A stretch of 64,000 nt of DNA, taken from Chloroflexota bacterium. GTDB lineage: Bacteria > Chloroflexota > Anaerolineae > Anaerolineales > Anaerolineaceae. Below, piece by piece: positions 9,373 through 17,265 of the stretch. The DNA lies in the NCBI GenBank assembly GCA_029556265.1, contig JAKQFH010000026.1, positions 51,308 through 115,307 of the forward strand. Direction: 5' to 3'. The notes below the pieces were generated by a model, which made no database searches, was not told where the DNA came from, and saw only the letters and a list, made by a program, of their open reading frames with translations. The stretch's first letter is position 1; each line of letters opens with the position of its first letter. The position numbers and the translations under genes are program-made.

Positions 9373-10191
9373 ATGGCACAGGCGCTAACACTCCCCTCAA
9401 TTTTGAAGGCGGTCAGTAAAACGCTCAGCGAAAATGAGGCAGCCCTCAACGAAGCAGACACCTACAATCACAACCACGGCACGAACATTGCGGCAGCCTT
9501 TACGTCAGCCTCCAAAGCGGTTGCCAGGAAGAAAGACCTTCCGGTTGCGGAACAACTTGCCTTTGCCAGCGAGGTGATGCAGGGCTCCAGCAGCGGTTCT
9601 GCGAAAATTTACGCGCAAGGGCTCGCCACCGCCGCCCAGCAATTTCAGGGCAAGCAGCTGAATGAAAACACAATTGGTTTGCTGATTAACTCTATGATGG
9701 GGATGCAAGAGCCCGCTCAGGCAAGCAGCGGCGCCGCGAACGCGAATTTACTCGGCAGCCTGCTCGGCGGCCTCACCGGCGCGCAAAGCCAACCATCCCA
9801 ACCCTCGGGCGGGGATTTACTCGGCAGCCTGCTCGGCAGCCTCTCCGGCGCGCAAAGCCAACCCTCCCAGCCCTCGGGCGGGGATTTACTCGGCAGCCTG
9901 CTTGGCAGCCTCACCGCCGCGCAAAGCCAACCCTCCCAACCTTCGGGCGGGGATTTACTCGGCAGCCTGCTTGGCGGTCAATCCAGCTCTGGCAGCGGCC
10001 TTGATGTCACAGACCTGCTCTCTGCCGGTTTGGCTTATTATGCCGCGACGCAGCAAGGCTCGTCCCCATTGGAAGCGATAATGCAAGCGCTCAGCTCTTC
10101 CAGCCCGTTGGGGAAACGCGAGGACCAAAAGCAATCCGGCGCGATGGTGATTAACACCATCCTGAACATGCTGAAGAAAAGCAAGAAGTAA
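9373..10191 (+). CDS. DhaL-like domain protein with 23-residue tandem repeats
   Basis: A 272-residue protein without a named family that I recognise. The first 115 residues resemble the DAK2/DhaL helical fold: LNEADTYNHNHGTNI matches the position of the DhaL nucleotide loop (GDGDHGTN), and GSSSGSAKIYAQGL matches its SGaLYg segment. The metal-binding aspartates appear replaced by Asn (N32, N34). Residues 126-202 hold three 23-residue repeats of type LLGSLLGS plus a Gln/Pro/Ser/Gly linker. The C-terminal 70 residues are helical and end in KKSKK. ATG 9373 is chosen; the open frame upstream overlaps the LysM gene. A strong terminator follows. The domain match is my inference. Confidence 0.7.
   Translation: MAQALTLPSILKAVSKTLSENEAALNEADTYNHNHGTNIAAAFTSASKAVARKKDLPVAEQLAFASEVMQGSSSGSAKIYAQGLATAAQQFQGKQLNENTIGLLINSMMGMQEPAQASSGAANANLLGSLLGGLTGAQSQPSQPSGGDLLGSLLGSLSGAQSQPSQPSGGDLLGSLLGSLTAAQSQPSQPSGGDLLGSLLGGQSSSGSGLDVTDLLSAGLAYYAATQQGSSPLEAIMQALSSSSPLGKREDQKQSGAMVINTILNMLKKSKK
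9748..9978 (+). repeat. Three-plus 69-bp in-frame tandem repeats
   Basis: Units start at 9748, 9817 and 9886, with a partial fourth from 9955. Each begins TTACTCGGCAGCCTGCT and encodes LLGSLLG followed by a Q/P/S/G linker and GGD. Unit length is constant at 69 bp, so copy-number change would keep the frame. Confidence 0.95.
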
Positions 10192-10214
10192 GCCGGACTT
10201 TGCCCAAACTGATT

Positions 10215-10242
10215 AAAAAACCGCCCGAACGGGCGGTTTTTT
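10215..10242 (+). terminator. Rho-independent terminator
   Basis: A six-base CCGCCC/GGGCGG stem with a GAAC loop is flanked by A6 and T6, so it can work in both directions. It ends the LysM/DhaL-like unit and may also serve the convergent DUF4332 gene. Confidence 0.9.
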
Positions 10243-10292
10243 GAATTTGCTTGGCTTCCAACTCTCTGAAGAGAGGGTTATGCCGGGGATAT

Positions 10293-10697
10293 TTAGTAGT
10301 GGATAGCCCGCGGCAGGTCCTTAGCCTGTTCAATCCAATCCTTAATTGCATTTAATGTTGGAACCCGGCGAACCAATTTCTTTTCCGCGTTCACTTCAAG
10401 GATTTTTGCCAGCAAATTTTCGGGGTTGCGCTGGGCAAGTTCTACCACCGTATCCACACCCGATGCTTCCAACAGGTCGGAATATTCCTCTGCCACACCC
10501 TTGATGCGGAACAAATCGGCTCGGTTGACCCATTCGAGAATCAGCCTCTTGTCAATGCCAGCTTTTTCGGCGATGCTCTCACGACCGGCAGGGGTCGCAC
10601 CGAGTTTAAGCAGGCTTTCCACACTCTTGACGCCAGCATTCTTCAGCTTTTCCGAATAGACTGGTCCGATACCTTCAATATCCAGTAACTTAGCCAT
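10293..10697 (-). CDS. DUF4332 helix-hairpin-helix protein
   Basis: A 134-residue DUF4332 protein. It contains two helix-hairpin-helix-like units: LLDIEGIGPVYSEKLKNAGV at residues 4-23 and FRIKGVAEEYSDLLEASGV near residues 62-80, each followed by a helix-rich segment. Such motifs usually bind nucleic acid backbones without sequence specificity. The biological role of DUF4332 is not established. AAAGGAG lies 7 nt ahead of the ATG. A TATAAT (10734-10739) upstream without a good -35 is the likely promoter. The gene is divergent from the SufR-like regulator. Confidence 0.88.
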   Translation of the reverse strand: MAKLLDIEGIGPVYSEKLKNAGVKSVESLLKLGATPAGRESIAEKAGIDKRLILEWVNRADLFRIKGVAEEYSDLLEASGVDTVVELAQRNPENLLAKILEVNAEKKLVRRVPTLNAIKDWIEQAKDLPRAIHY

Positions 10698-10733
10698 GAA
10701 TCATCTCCTTTAATTAAGTTATCAGTTTTGCAA

Positions 10734-10739
10734 ATTATA
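10734..10739 (-). promoter_or_regulatory. -10 element of the DUF4332 gene
   Basis: TATAAT on the minus strand, 36 bp ahead of the ATG. No clear -35 is seen at 16-18 bp. The site lies in an AT-rich 156-bp divergent intergenic region shared with the SufR-like gene. Confidence 0.5.
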
Positions 10740-10853
10740 ACACAGTTGAATTAAAGTATAGTAGAATCTTGATAAATTAGTATAAAGAATATTAAGTATT
10801 TAATGCGAATTTGGGATTAATTGCTGCCAATAATAAAGGAGTGGGACGCATCG

Positions 10854-11465
10854 ATGAGAAGCACACGTGATAAGATACTCGCTATCCTGCAAACAAAACG
10901 GAAAGCAACGATAAACGATCTCGCGAAAGAAGTCGGGATTAACGGCATATCTGTACGCCATCATATGATTAACCTCCAGGAAGAAGGCTTGATTTATGCC
11001 GAAGAAGAACGCCATGGGGTTGGGCGGCCGCGCTTCGTGTATAGGCTCACCGAGCAGGGTTTGGAAAAGTTTCCAAGCAATTACCAAAAATTCACCAGAC
11101 ACTTACTGGAAGAGCTCAAGAAAACTTTGACCAGCGAACAGTTGAGCACCTTGTTTGTCAATGTTGGGAAAAGTCAGGCTCAGCAATCCCTGCAGATAGA
11201 ACACAACCTCCCGATTGAAGATAAATTGGAGCAGATAGCGGATCAGCTCTCCGCTGACGGGTATCGCATCACCTGGAAGAGGGACGGCGATACGATTCTC
11301 CTCTATTCAGAAAACTGTCCCTATCATAACCTGGGCATGGTACACCCTGAAATTTGCAAAGTGGATGAAACCATGTTTAGCAATGCCCTAAAGTGTGATG
11401 TAATCCACGCGCAGTGCATCTCGTTGGGAGACCCGCGCTGTGTCTACAAATTGGATTTGAAATGA
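10854..11465 (+). CDS. SufR-like winged-helix Fe-S regulator
   Basis: A 203-residue DNA-binding protein. Residues 1-75 form an ArsR/DeoR-type winged helix (TRDKILAILQTKRKATINDL, then EVGINGISVRHHMINL and the wing GRPRFVYRLT). The C-terminal domain has a cysteine array ENCPYHNLGMVHPEIC, LKCDVIHAQC and DPRC, which matches the cluster-binding region of SufR-like regulators that sense Fe-S status. ATG 10854 is chosen; AGGAG is 12 nt upstream, somewhat far. It overlaps the SufT-like gene by ATGA and precedes rubredoxin. It may control the sufCBD operon 2 kb away; that is inference. Confidence 0.82.
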   Translation: MRSTRDKILAILQTKRKATINDLAKEVGINGISVRHHMINLQEEGLIYAEEERHGVGRPRFVYRLTEQGLEKFPSNYQKFTRHLLEELKKTLTSEQLSTLFVNVGKSQAQQSLQIEHNLPIEDKLEQIADQLSADGYRITWKRDGDTILLYSENCPYHNLGMVHPEICKVDETMFSNALKCDVIHAQCISLGDPRCVYKLDLK

Positions 11466-11815
11466 CCGACGATAGCTCAAACAACACCCCGCAATGGGAT
11501 ATTGACCGGACGCATCCCCAATTCCACAAAGCTCTCATTGCCAACCTGGCGTCCATTACAGACCCGGAACTGGGTTATACCATCCTGGAGCTTGGGCTTA
11601 TTCGCAATATCAGCATAGAAAATGACACCGCCCGCGTCGTCATGATTCTCACAACCCCCTTTTGCCCATATGGACCAAGCATGCTCGAGTCTGCCCGGGC
11701 ACAGGTAGAACAGGTTTTAGGAATGCCCACTGAGATTGAATATGGCCAGGAAGCCTGGGTGCCCGCGATGATGGATAAAGACCTGCTGGATGAGGATTGG
11801 GGTTTGCTGCCATAA
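11462..11815 (+). CDS. SufT/MIP18-type Fe-S assembly factor
   Basis: A 117-residue DUF59 (MIP18/PaaD) protein, the family that helps mature or deliver Fe-S clusters. The core is visible: LASITDPELGYTILELGLI near residues 30-48 and TTPFCPYGPSM near residues 65-75, containing the conserved cysteine. Its ATG 11462 overlaps the stop of the SufR-like gene, so the two should be translated together. Cytoplasmic; no membrane segment. The combination with the regulator and a rubredoxin gives a compact Fe-S unit. SufT is the nearest named homologue, but a specific target is unknown. Confidence 0.9.
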   Translation: MTDDSSNNTPQWDIDRTHPQFHKALIANLASITDPELGYTILELGLIRNISIENDTARVVMILTTPFCPYGPSMLESARAQVEQVLGMPTEIEYGQEAWVPAMMDKDLLDEDWGLLP

Positions 11816-11872
11816 ACATCCGAAGGCAGCCGCCTGAGACGTAAATTGAACTTTCAAATCACAAAGATACTG

Positions 11873-11878
11873 TATAAT
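11873..11878 (+). promoter_or_regulatory. -10 element of the rubredoxin gene
   Basis: TATAAT, 74 bp ahead of ATG 11953. The best -35 candidate, TTGAAC at 11846-11851, is 21 bp away and so poorly spaced. Rubredoxin may therefore have its own promoter in addition to read-through from the SufT-like gene. Confidence 0.45.
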
Positions 11879-11952
11879 TCATTCAACCGCAGGCTGGGAC
11901 TGCCAGTGAGAATATCTGGACCCGTGCCAAGAAAAAACAATTAAGGAGAAAC

Positions 11953-12114
11953 ATGGATAAATACGAATGCATCGCTTGTGGGTACATCTATGACCCCGAA
12001 ATTGGCGATCCCGAACATGGTATCGCCCCCGGAACCGCCTTTGAGGACCTGCCGGATGATTGGGTCTGCCCGGATTGCGGCGTCAGCAAAGACCAATTCG
12101 AAAAACTTGGATAA
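11953..12114 (+). CDS. Rubredoxin
   Basis: A 53-residue rubredoxin, a small one-iron electron carrier. Both cysteine pairs are present, ECIACGY (Cys6, Cys9) and VCPDCGV (Cys39, Cys42), with the usual [15 protein letters not shown] and FEDLPDDW between them. Length is exactly typical. AAGGAG lies 6 nt ahead of ATG 11953. It is the third gene after the SufR-like and SufT-like genes, separated by 137 bp with its own possible promoter, and is followed by a strong terminator. In anaerobes rubredoxin commonly reduces oxygen- and superoxide-detoxifying enzymes; no partner enzyme is encoded beside it. Confidence 0.97.
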   Translation: MDKYECIACGYIYDPEIGDPEHGIAPGTAFEDLPDDWVCPDCGVSKDQFEKLG

Positions 12115-12131
12115 CTAAATCCACTTCACTT

Positions 12132-12166
12132 AAAAAAGCCTTATTTTATAAGAATAAGGCTTTTTT
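12132..12166 (+). terminator. Rho-independent terminator after rubredoxin
   Basis: Stem AAGCCTTATT/AATAAGGCTT with a 7-base loop and a T6 tract. The symmetric A-tract means it could also stop transcription from the other side. Confidence 0.92.
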
Positions 12167-12194
12167 GTTTTGCCGAGATTGACAGATTTGGGGG

Positions 12195-12200
12195 TATAAT
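12195..12200 (+). promoter_or_regulatory. -10 element of the MsmK-like ATPase gene
   Basis: TATAAT lies 36 bp before ATG 12236. TTGACA is present at 12179-12184, but the spacer is only 10 bp, too short for a classical promoter. The gene probably relies on the -10 alone or on an activator. Confidence 0.45.
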
Positions 12201-12235
12201 CAAACCACTATATTCGTTAGAAATGGAGGAAAACT

Positions 12236-13345
12236 ATGGCAAGTGTAACGTACGATCATGTCTGGAAAAAATATGGCGATGTTGTAGCTGTGCAAGATCT
12301 CAATCTTGCAATCGAGGATAAAGAATTCCTCGTTCTTGTTGGTCCATCCGGCTGTGGAAAGACAACCGCATTGCGCTGTCTGGCTGGCTTGGAAGAAATC
12401 ACTCAGGGTCAAGTAAAAATCGGGGATCAGGTCGTCAATGACGTCGCCCCGAAAGACCGTGATATTGCCATGGTTTTCCAAAGCTATGCGCTCTATCCGC
12501 ACATGTCAGTGTACGATAATATGGCATTCGGTCTCAAGCTGCGTAAGATGCCCAAAGACGAAATTGATCGACGGGTGAAGGAATCCGCCAAAATCCTCGG
12601 CATTGAAGGTTTTCTCAAGCGCAAACCGAAGGAGCTTTCCGGCGGTCAGCGTCAGCGCGTGGCTGTCGGCCGCGCTATTGTGCGCGAACCAAAAGTCTTC
12701 CTGTTCGATGAGCCGCTCTCCAACCTTGACGCCAAACTGCGCGTCCAAACCCGCGCGGAGTTGAGCAAGCTGCACAAGAACCTGCAGACCACCTTTATCT
12801 ATGTGACTCACGACCAAACCGAAGCGATGACCATGGCTAACCGCATCGCGGTGATGAGCAAAGCCAAACTCCAACAGCTGGACACCCCCCAGAACCTGTA
12901 CGACCACCCCGCGAACCTGTTTGTAGCCGGCTTCATCGGCTCCCCCGCGATGAACTTCTTTAAGGGCAAACTCACCCAATCCGATGGTCATTATTTCGCC
13001 GATTTGGGTTCATTCAGTGTCAAGCTGCCGGATGAAGACAAGCAGCGCTACAGCCTTGTTCTCGATAAAGATATCATTTTCGGCATCCGCCCCGAAGATA
13101 TCCACAACCCACTTTACGCGCCTCCCGGCATCATCGCCGAGCCAGTCAATGTCAAAGTGGACGTCACCGAACTGATGGGCAATGAAATCTTCCTGTACCT
13201 CGTCAACGGTGAGCACAACTTCATCGCCCGTGTCGACCCGCGCACTACCACGCGCTTTGGCGACGAGATGCAGGTATTCTTTAATATGGACAACTACCAC
13301 ATCTTTGACCCGAATATCGACGCGGAGAACCCTCCGGTCATCTAA
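12236..13345 (+). CDS. MsmK/UgpC-type sugar ABC transporter ATPase
   Basis: A 369-residue ATPase of the CUT1 carbohydrate importer family. It has Walker [10 protein letters not shown]-loop VFQSYALYP, signature LSGGQRQR, Walker B with FDEPLSNLD, and the H-loop [12 protein letters not shown]. The C-terminal third (from about residue 240) is the TOBE regulatory domain typical of MalK/UgpC. No permease or binding-protein genes adjoin it, and it stands between its own promoter and terminator. Such orphan ATPases often serve several sugar importers encoded elsewhere, as MsmX does in Bacillus; this is inference. GGAGG ahead of the ATG supports the start. Confidence 0.93.
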   Translation: MASVTYDHVWKKYGDVVAVQDLNLAIEDKEFLVLVGPSGCGKTTALRCLAGLEEITQGQVKIGDQVVNDVAPKDRDIAMVFQSYALYPHMSVYDNMAFGLKLRKMPKDEIDRRVKESAKILGIEGFLKRKPKELSGGQRQRVAVGRAIVREPKVFLFDEPLSNLDAKLRVQTRAELSKLHKNLQTTFIYVTHDQTEAMTMANRIAVMSKAKLQQLDTPQNLYDHPANLFVAGFIGSPAMNFFKGKLTQSDGHYFADLGSFSVKLPDEDKQRYSLVLDKDIIFGIRPEDIHNPLYAPPGIIAEPVNVKVDVTELMGNEIFLYLVNGEHNFIARVDPRTTTRFGDEMQVFFNMDNYHIFDPNIDAENPPVI

Positions 13346-13368
13346 AGCCGGATACATTACCACAAAGC

Positions 13369-13401
13369 AAAACGGGTTGTCTCTTCAGACAACCCGTTTT
13401 T
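13369..13401 (+). terminator. Rho-independent terminator after the ATPase gene
   Basis: Stem ACGGGTTGTCT/AGACAACCCGT with a CTTC loop and T5. A perfect 11-bp stem gives a strong terminator. Confidence 0.93.
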
Positions 13402-13530
13402 ATAATTCCTCGCCCCCTCAGCAAAGGAAATAAAAAGAGGTTAAGTCCTTCAGTTCGTAAACAGACCAATAGAAAACATAATGCCAGGTCTCAACAGAGT
13501 AACAGGTTCCCAGGGAGCTTTGGGATTGTC

Positions 13531-14202
13531 TCAGGCTTGCTTCCCTTTCGCGCCCTTTGTGACCCAAAGCAGAAGCCCGGCTGCCAGCAGCACAACCAAG
13601 CCAACCAGCAAAAACGCGTCCCGCCAGAAAACCAGCGGGAACAGCCGGATTAGCGTGTCGTTCTGGTAAAAGAGCCAGCTGCCTTCCGCAAAGAATAACC
13701 TGTGAAAACGGTCAAAAAGCGAGTTAAAACTGAGCAAGGTCAGCGCCACAATTAACGCAATCAGTCCGATGGATAACCACGCGCCGGAGCGCAGGGATTT
13801 GCCCAGGGCGCGCCATCTGCCCATCACCACAAACCAGATGCAAAGCGCGAAAGCCGCCCCCAACAATCCGTACCAAACGTTCAGGGCGGTTTTAACGACG
13901 GCTTTCACATCCGCCATATGCGCGAGTTCTTCCGCCCGGTAGAGCGCCTTGCCGTCCGGCAAGCGCAGGTCCGACAGGTAATTAATTTCCGCGTCGTTTG
14001 TCAGGTAATTCACGGCATATCCGGACCAATGCTTGCGTTCCGCGGTCGTGAAGCCGAAGGAATCCTCCGGGAAGCCGGGACGTTGATACTCCAGCGCCGG
14101 GAATTGCGGGGTCATTATCAGCCGCACAGCCCCGAGCAGGAGGATGAACGGAAGCATAAGAGCCAGCAACACCCCGAGTGTCTTATCCAGTGATGATTTC
14201 AT
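13531..14202 (-). CDS. TIGR01906/DUF1461 integral membrane protein
   Basis: A 223-residue membrane protein of the TIGR01906 (DUF1461) group. It has an N-terminal membrane segment (residues 8-28), a polar extracytoplasmic stretch including YAVNYL and DLRLPDGKALYRAEELAHMADVK, then three more membrane segments. The family signature FFAEGSWLFYQNDTLIRLFP near residues 168-187 is present. The function of the family is unknown. The gene starts just 3 bp after the stop of the spermidine-synthase-like gene, with GGAG 6 nt ahead of the ATG, so both are likely on one mRNA. Confidence 0.85.
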   Translation of the reverse strand: MKSSLDKTLGVLLALMLPFILLLGAVRLIMTPQFPALEYQRPGFPEDSFGFTTAERKHWSGYAVNYLTNDAEINYLSDLRLPDGKALYRAEELAHMADVKAVVKTALNVWYGLLGAAFALCIWFVVMGRWRALGKSLRSGAWLSIGLIALIVALTLLSFNSLFDRFHRLFFAEGSWLFYQNDTLIRLFPLVFWRDAFLLVGLVVLLAAGLLLWVTKGAKGKQA

Positions 14203-14205
14203 AGT

Positions 14206-15792
14206 CTACTCCTTATCTCCTTCCAACAGGAAGTTGATTACCAAACGGTTTGTCATCAATTCAATTGGCGCTTTGTCATCGGTGAAGATTGTATCGCCGA
14301 AACGTGTTTCCGCTTTGCCGTCCAGGGTAATTTTCATGATTTGCGCGAGCGCCGGGCTGCCCCCGGGAGTGTTGAGCCGGTTCAGGTTTCGCTCAAAAGC
14401 ATCCCAGGACGCCAGAGGGTTCCTAGCGGCAAACAGGATGGTGTTGTATGAGTCCGGCAGATCCGAGATAAAAACAGCCGGAAAAGACTGCGCGACCGTC
14501 GCGCTGAGGGCATCGACCAGCGAGCGGTCTTTCGTGCTCCTGCCGATGTTGATGACCATCACGCCGTCAGGAGAGAGTTTATCGTACACCAGCGCGAAAA
14601 ATTCCCGCGTGACCATGTGCGCTGGGATATAAGGTGGGCGATAGGCGTCCACGCTGATGATGTCGTATTCGCCGGCGGAGCGCGCCAACCCCCAACGGGC
14701 GTCTTCCGTAAAAACGTTCAGCATCGGCAGGTCCATCCCAAACCACAGCCGTCCGACCTCCACAATTTTCGGGTCAATCTCAAAACCATCCACGCGCGCC
14801 CGCGGATAAACCACGCTCGCCTGACGCGCGCTCGTACCGGCAGCCAGACCCAAAAGCGCGACACGTTCCACGTCTGTGGGGGCGGCTGATGGGTTGAAGA
14901 ACGGCGCCGCCAGCACCTGGTCCCACGGACCGGAGAAAAAGTACTCGGTCGGGTGATAGATGGAATGCACGCCCTGCCCCTCGTTCAGGCGTAAAAAGCG
15001 GAAGCCGCCCTCTTCCAGCACCTGAATGTAGTTGTAGGCGGATTCCGTCTCGTAGACCAAACCGGGCGTACGTTTGTCGCTCCCGCGTAATCCGAAGATG
15101 GACAGCGCCGCGAGCAAGCTTCCCAGGAGCAGGAAGAGCAGGGCCGCCCGCCGCGCGCCGATAAAAACCAAGCCCAGGACTGCAGCCAACAGCAAGCTCA
15201 GGCTCGCGAGGAGAAAGCTGCGGTAGGTGCCAATCCATGGAATGAGCACCAGCACCGTCAGAAAGGTTCCCAGGAAAGAGCCCAGCGTGGAAATCGCGGA
15301 AAGCTTGCCGGAGATTCTGCCGGTCTTTTCCGTGCTCGGGATGAGCAGCTTGAGCGCGAAAGGCGTTACCATCCCAAGCAGAATGACCGGGATGGAAAAT
15401 AGCAGAATGACCGCCGTGAAAGCGCCGGCCAACACGCCCAGGTTGAGTGCGTCGAAAGCCTCAGCGGCGGCACACAGCACCGGGCGCGAGAGCAGCGGGA
15501 CCAGCCCCGCCCCCAGTGCCGCCCAGGCAAGCACGCTGTAGTAAACGCGCGGCGAGGGCTTTTTATCGGCAAGACGTCCGCCCAACCAGCTGCCAAGCGT
15601 GAGGTAGACCAACACCAGACCGATAACCACCGCCCAAACGATGTTGCTGGTGCCAAACACGTTGCCCAGCAGCCGCGACGCGCCGAACTCCACCGCCATG
15701 GTCACCGCGCCAGCCAGGAAGACAGTCGCGCTCAGATAGGCAGTTCGGTTTTTGTTTGCAGCGGCGGGGTTGGGGGATACCGATTCAGGCAT
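14206..15792 (-). CDS. Membrane-fused spermidine-synthase-like protein
   Basis: A 528-residue protein with about seven membrane segments in residues 15-225, then a soluble Rossmann domain from about residue 290. The soluble part resembles spermidine synthase: LLGLAAGTSARQA as the SAM-like binding loop, DGFEIDPKIVEVGRLWFG, and YDIISVDAYRPPYIP. This architecture is annotated elsewhere as fused MFS/spermidine synthase, but genuine aminopropyl transfer is rarely shown. The glycine-rich loop and acidic residues are present here. TATAAT sits only 6 nt ahead of the ATG, suggesting a leaderless mRNA. It is coupled with the TIGR01906 gene downstream. Confidence 0.87.
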   Translation of the reverse strand: MPESVSPNPAAANKNRTAYLSATVFLAGAVTMAVEFGASRLLGNVFGTSNIVWAVVIGLVLVYLTLGSWLGGRLADKKPSPRVYYSVLAWAALGAGLVPLLSRPVLCAAAEAFDALNLGVLAGAFTAVILLFSIPVILLGMVTPFALKLLIPSTEKTGRISGKLSAISTLGSFLGTFLTVLVLIPWIGTYRSFLLASLSLLLAAVLGLVFIGARRAALLFLLLGSLLAALSIFGLRGSDKRTPGLVYETESAYNYIQVLEEGGFRFLRLNEGQGVHSIYHPTEYFFSGPWDQVLAAPFFNPSAAPTDVERVALLGLAAGTSARQASVVYPRARVDGFEIDPKIVEVGRLWFGMDLPMLNVFTEDARWGLARSAGEYDIISVDAYRPPYIPAHMVTREFFALVYDKLSPDGVMVINIGRSTKDRSLVDALSATVAQSFPAVFISDLPDSYNTILFAARNPLASWDAFERNLNRLNTPGGSPALAQIMKITLDGKAETRFGDTIFTDDKAPIELMTNRLVINFLLEGDKE

Positions 15793-15798
15793 GCTCCA

Positions 15799-15804
15799 AT
15801 TATA
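15799..15804 (-). promoter_or_regulatory. -10 element 6 nt before the start codon
   Basis: TATAAT on the minus strand lies exactly 6 nt ahead of the ATG ending at 15792. A start point 7 nt downstream of the hexamer would be the A of the ATG. No -35 is recognised at 17 bp. Confidence 0.5.
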
Positions 15805-15980
15805 GCGGGGTTTGGGAGCGGGGGGTCGGGCGGATATCAGGATATTAAGGGAATACCTGATGAAGGTTCGTGATGAAAGGTGGAAAACTTACGCTTCAAT
15901 CCGCTTGTTACTTTGAGTGCAGCCAAAGACTCAGGCGCACTCAGGTCTATCCGTGTTTTCTGAGCTCTCAGGAACTCGGC

Positions 15981-16013
15981 AAAAAAAGAGGCTGACCATT
16001 CCGGTCAACCTCT
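15981..16013 (-). terminator. Terminator of tRNA-Gln and the mre operon
   Basis: On the minus strand the stem GAGGTTGACC/GGTCAGCCTC (with one G-T pair, loop within GGAATGG) is followed by T7. It lies 4 bp after the tRNA 3' end. Confidence 0.9.
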
Positions 16014-16017
16014 CAGG

Positions 16018-16088
16018 CTGGGGGCAAAGGAGTCGAACCTCTACATACAGATTCAGAGTCTGCTGTCCTGCCATTAGACGAGCCCCCA
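16018..16088 (-). tRNA. tRNA-Gln (anticodon CUG)
   Basis: The minus strand folds into a full cloverleaf of 71 nt. The acceptor stem is TGGGGGC/GCCCCCA with discriminator G, as expected for glutamine tRNA. The anticodon loop CTCTGAA places CTG at 16054-16056. The T-arm carries GGTTCGACTCC. CCA is not encoded. A putative promoter lies just upstream, and a terminator follows after 4 bp. Confidence 0.95.
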
Positions 16089-16101
16089 CTAAGGAAAACT
16101 T

Positions 16102-16130
16102 ATTTTACCAGCATTTGCCCGGCCTTACAA
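16102..16130 (-). promoter_or_regulatory. Putative tRNA-Gln promoter
   Basis: Minus-strand TTGTAA (16125-16130) and TAAAAT (16102-16107) are spaced by 17 bp. The predicted start is about 7 nt upstream of the mature tRNA 5' end. The tRNA could also be read through from rodA, 57 bp before it. Confidence 0.55.
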
Positions 16131-16144
16131 GGGTAAAACCTGCC

Positions 16145-17260
16145 TTAACCCGGCTTTTTCTCCGAGCGCATCCTCACGCTCTGCACCAAACCAATACCCA
16201 TCAGCAACGTCACCAGCGAACTGCCGCCGTAACTGATAAACGGCAGGGTCAGCCCGGTGACGGGCAGCAACCGCAAATTCACGCCCACGTTCACCAGCGT
16301 CTGGAAAGCCATCAACACCCCATAGCCGTACGCGATAAGCGCTCCATACGCGTCCGGCGCTTTAGACGCGATGCGAAAACAGCGGTAAACCACAAACAAG
16401 AGCAAAAGCAGCACCACCACCGTCCCCACAAAACCAAATTCGTGTGCCAGCACCGAGAAAATAAAATCATTATGGCGAATTTTAAGAAAGCGCAGCTGCA
16501 CCTGCGGGCCTTGCCCGTAGCCCTGCCCAAACCAACCGCCAGAGCCAATGCTGATTAGCGCCTGGTCCACGTTATAGGTATCCCCATAACGCGCGTTTTC
16601 ATCAGGCCTGATAAAGGTCGTGATGCGCGCTTTCTGGTAATCCGCCAGGAACGGAAAATCCAACGCGACGAACACCGCCAGCAGCACAATCGCCACTCCG
16701 GCAAAAATCAGGATGTTTTTCGTCTTCCAACCGCTGATCCACAGCATGGCGAACCAGATTACCATAATCACGATGGATGTGCTCAAATTTGGCTGCAGGA
16801 TAATCCAGATGACAATTCCCCCGGTCAGCAGCAGGCTTTGGCCGACAGTCTTCCAGTCGTTGATGCTGGAAATTTTGCCGGCAAAGAATTGCGCCAGCGC
16901 CATGATGATGACTATCTTAGCCAGTTCTGCGGGTTGAATCGCCTCCGTGCCAATTTGCAGCCAGCGTGCCGCGCCAAACCTGGCCGCGCCGGTCACAAAA
17001 ACCATAATCAAAAATGCCGCGACCACGATGTAAAATGGTCGGGTGAGCACCAGCCATATTTTGTAATCCATGGCGGCAAAGGTAAACAGCGCGACCAGCC
17101 CAATAATCAGAAATACGGTCTGACGCTGGGGGTGGTTTGCCAACGTGGGGTTGCCGGCAATCGCCGAGCTGATCAGCGCCACCCCAAAAATGGACAGGAA
17201 CAACACCGCCGCGAAAAGAGGAAAATCAAAATGATGCCACTGCTCTCGGGTTGTAAACAT
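16145..17260 (-). CDS. rodA: RodA SEDS-family glycosyltransferase
   Basis: A 371-residue SEDS protein with about ten membrane segments, the peptidoglycan polymerase that works with the elongation transpeptidase PBP2. Typical sites are seen: GGWFGQGYGQGPQVQL, the RHNDFIFSVLAHEFG loop with the aspartate in DFIF that corresponds to the catalytic residue, and LPFISYGGSSL near the end. The frame is open upstream through minC, but ATG 17260 gives the standard N-terminus and starts 5 bp after the minC stop. It is the last protein gene of mreB-mreC-mreD-mrdA-minC-rodA. A second SEDS gene, fused to a PBP-like domain, is at 50820. Confidence 0.93.
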   Translation of the reverse strand: MFTTREQWHHFDFPLFAAVLFLSIFGVALISSAIAGNPTLANHPQRQTVFLIIGLVALFTFAAMDYKIWLVLTRPFYIVVAAFLIMVFVTGAARFGAARWLQIGTEAIQPAELAKIVIIMALAQFFAGKISSINDWKTVGQSLLLTGGIVIWIILQPNLSTSIVIMVIWFAMLWISGWKTKNILIFAGVAIVLLAVFVALDFPFLADYQKARITTFIRPDENARYGDTYNVDQALISIGSGGWFGQGYGQGPQVQLRFLKIRHNDFIFSVLAHEFGFVGTVVVLLLLLFVVYRCFRIASKAPDAYGALIAYGYGVLMAFQTLVNVGVNLRLLPVTGLTLPFISYGGSSLVTLLMGIGLVQSVRMRSEKKPG

Positions 17261-17265
17261 ACGTC

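Noticed and set aside
9748..9978. CRISPR-like array
   Set aside because: Units are contiguous, without spacers, in frame, and encode a regular protein repeat.
12179..12200. Classical promoter TTGACA/TATAAT before the ATPase gene
   Set aside because: The spacer is 10 bp, far below 16-18 bp, so only the -10 is annotated.
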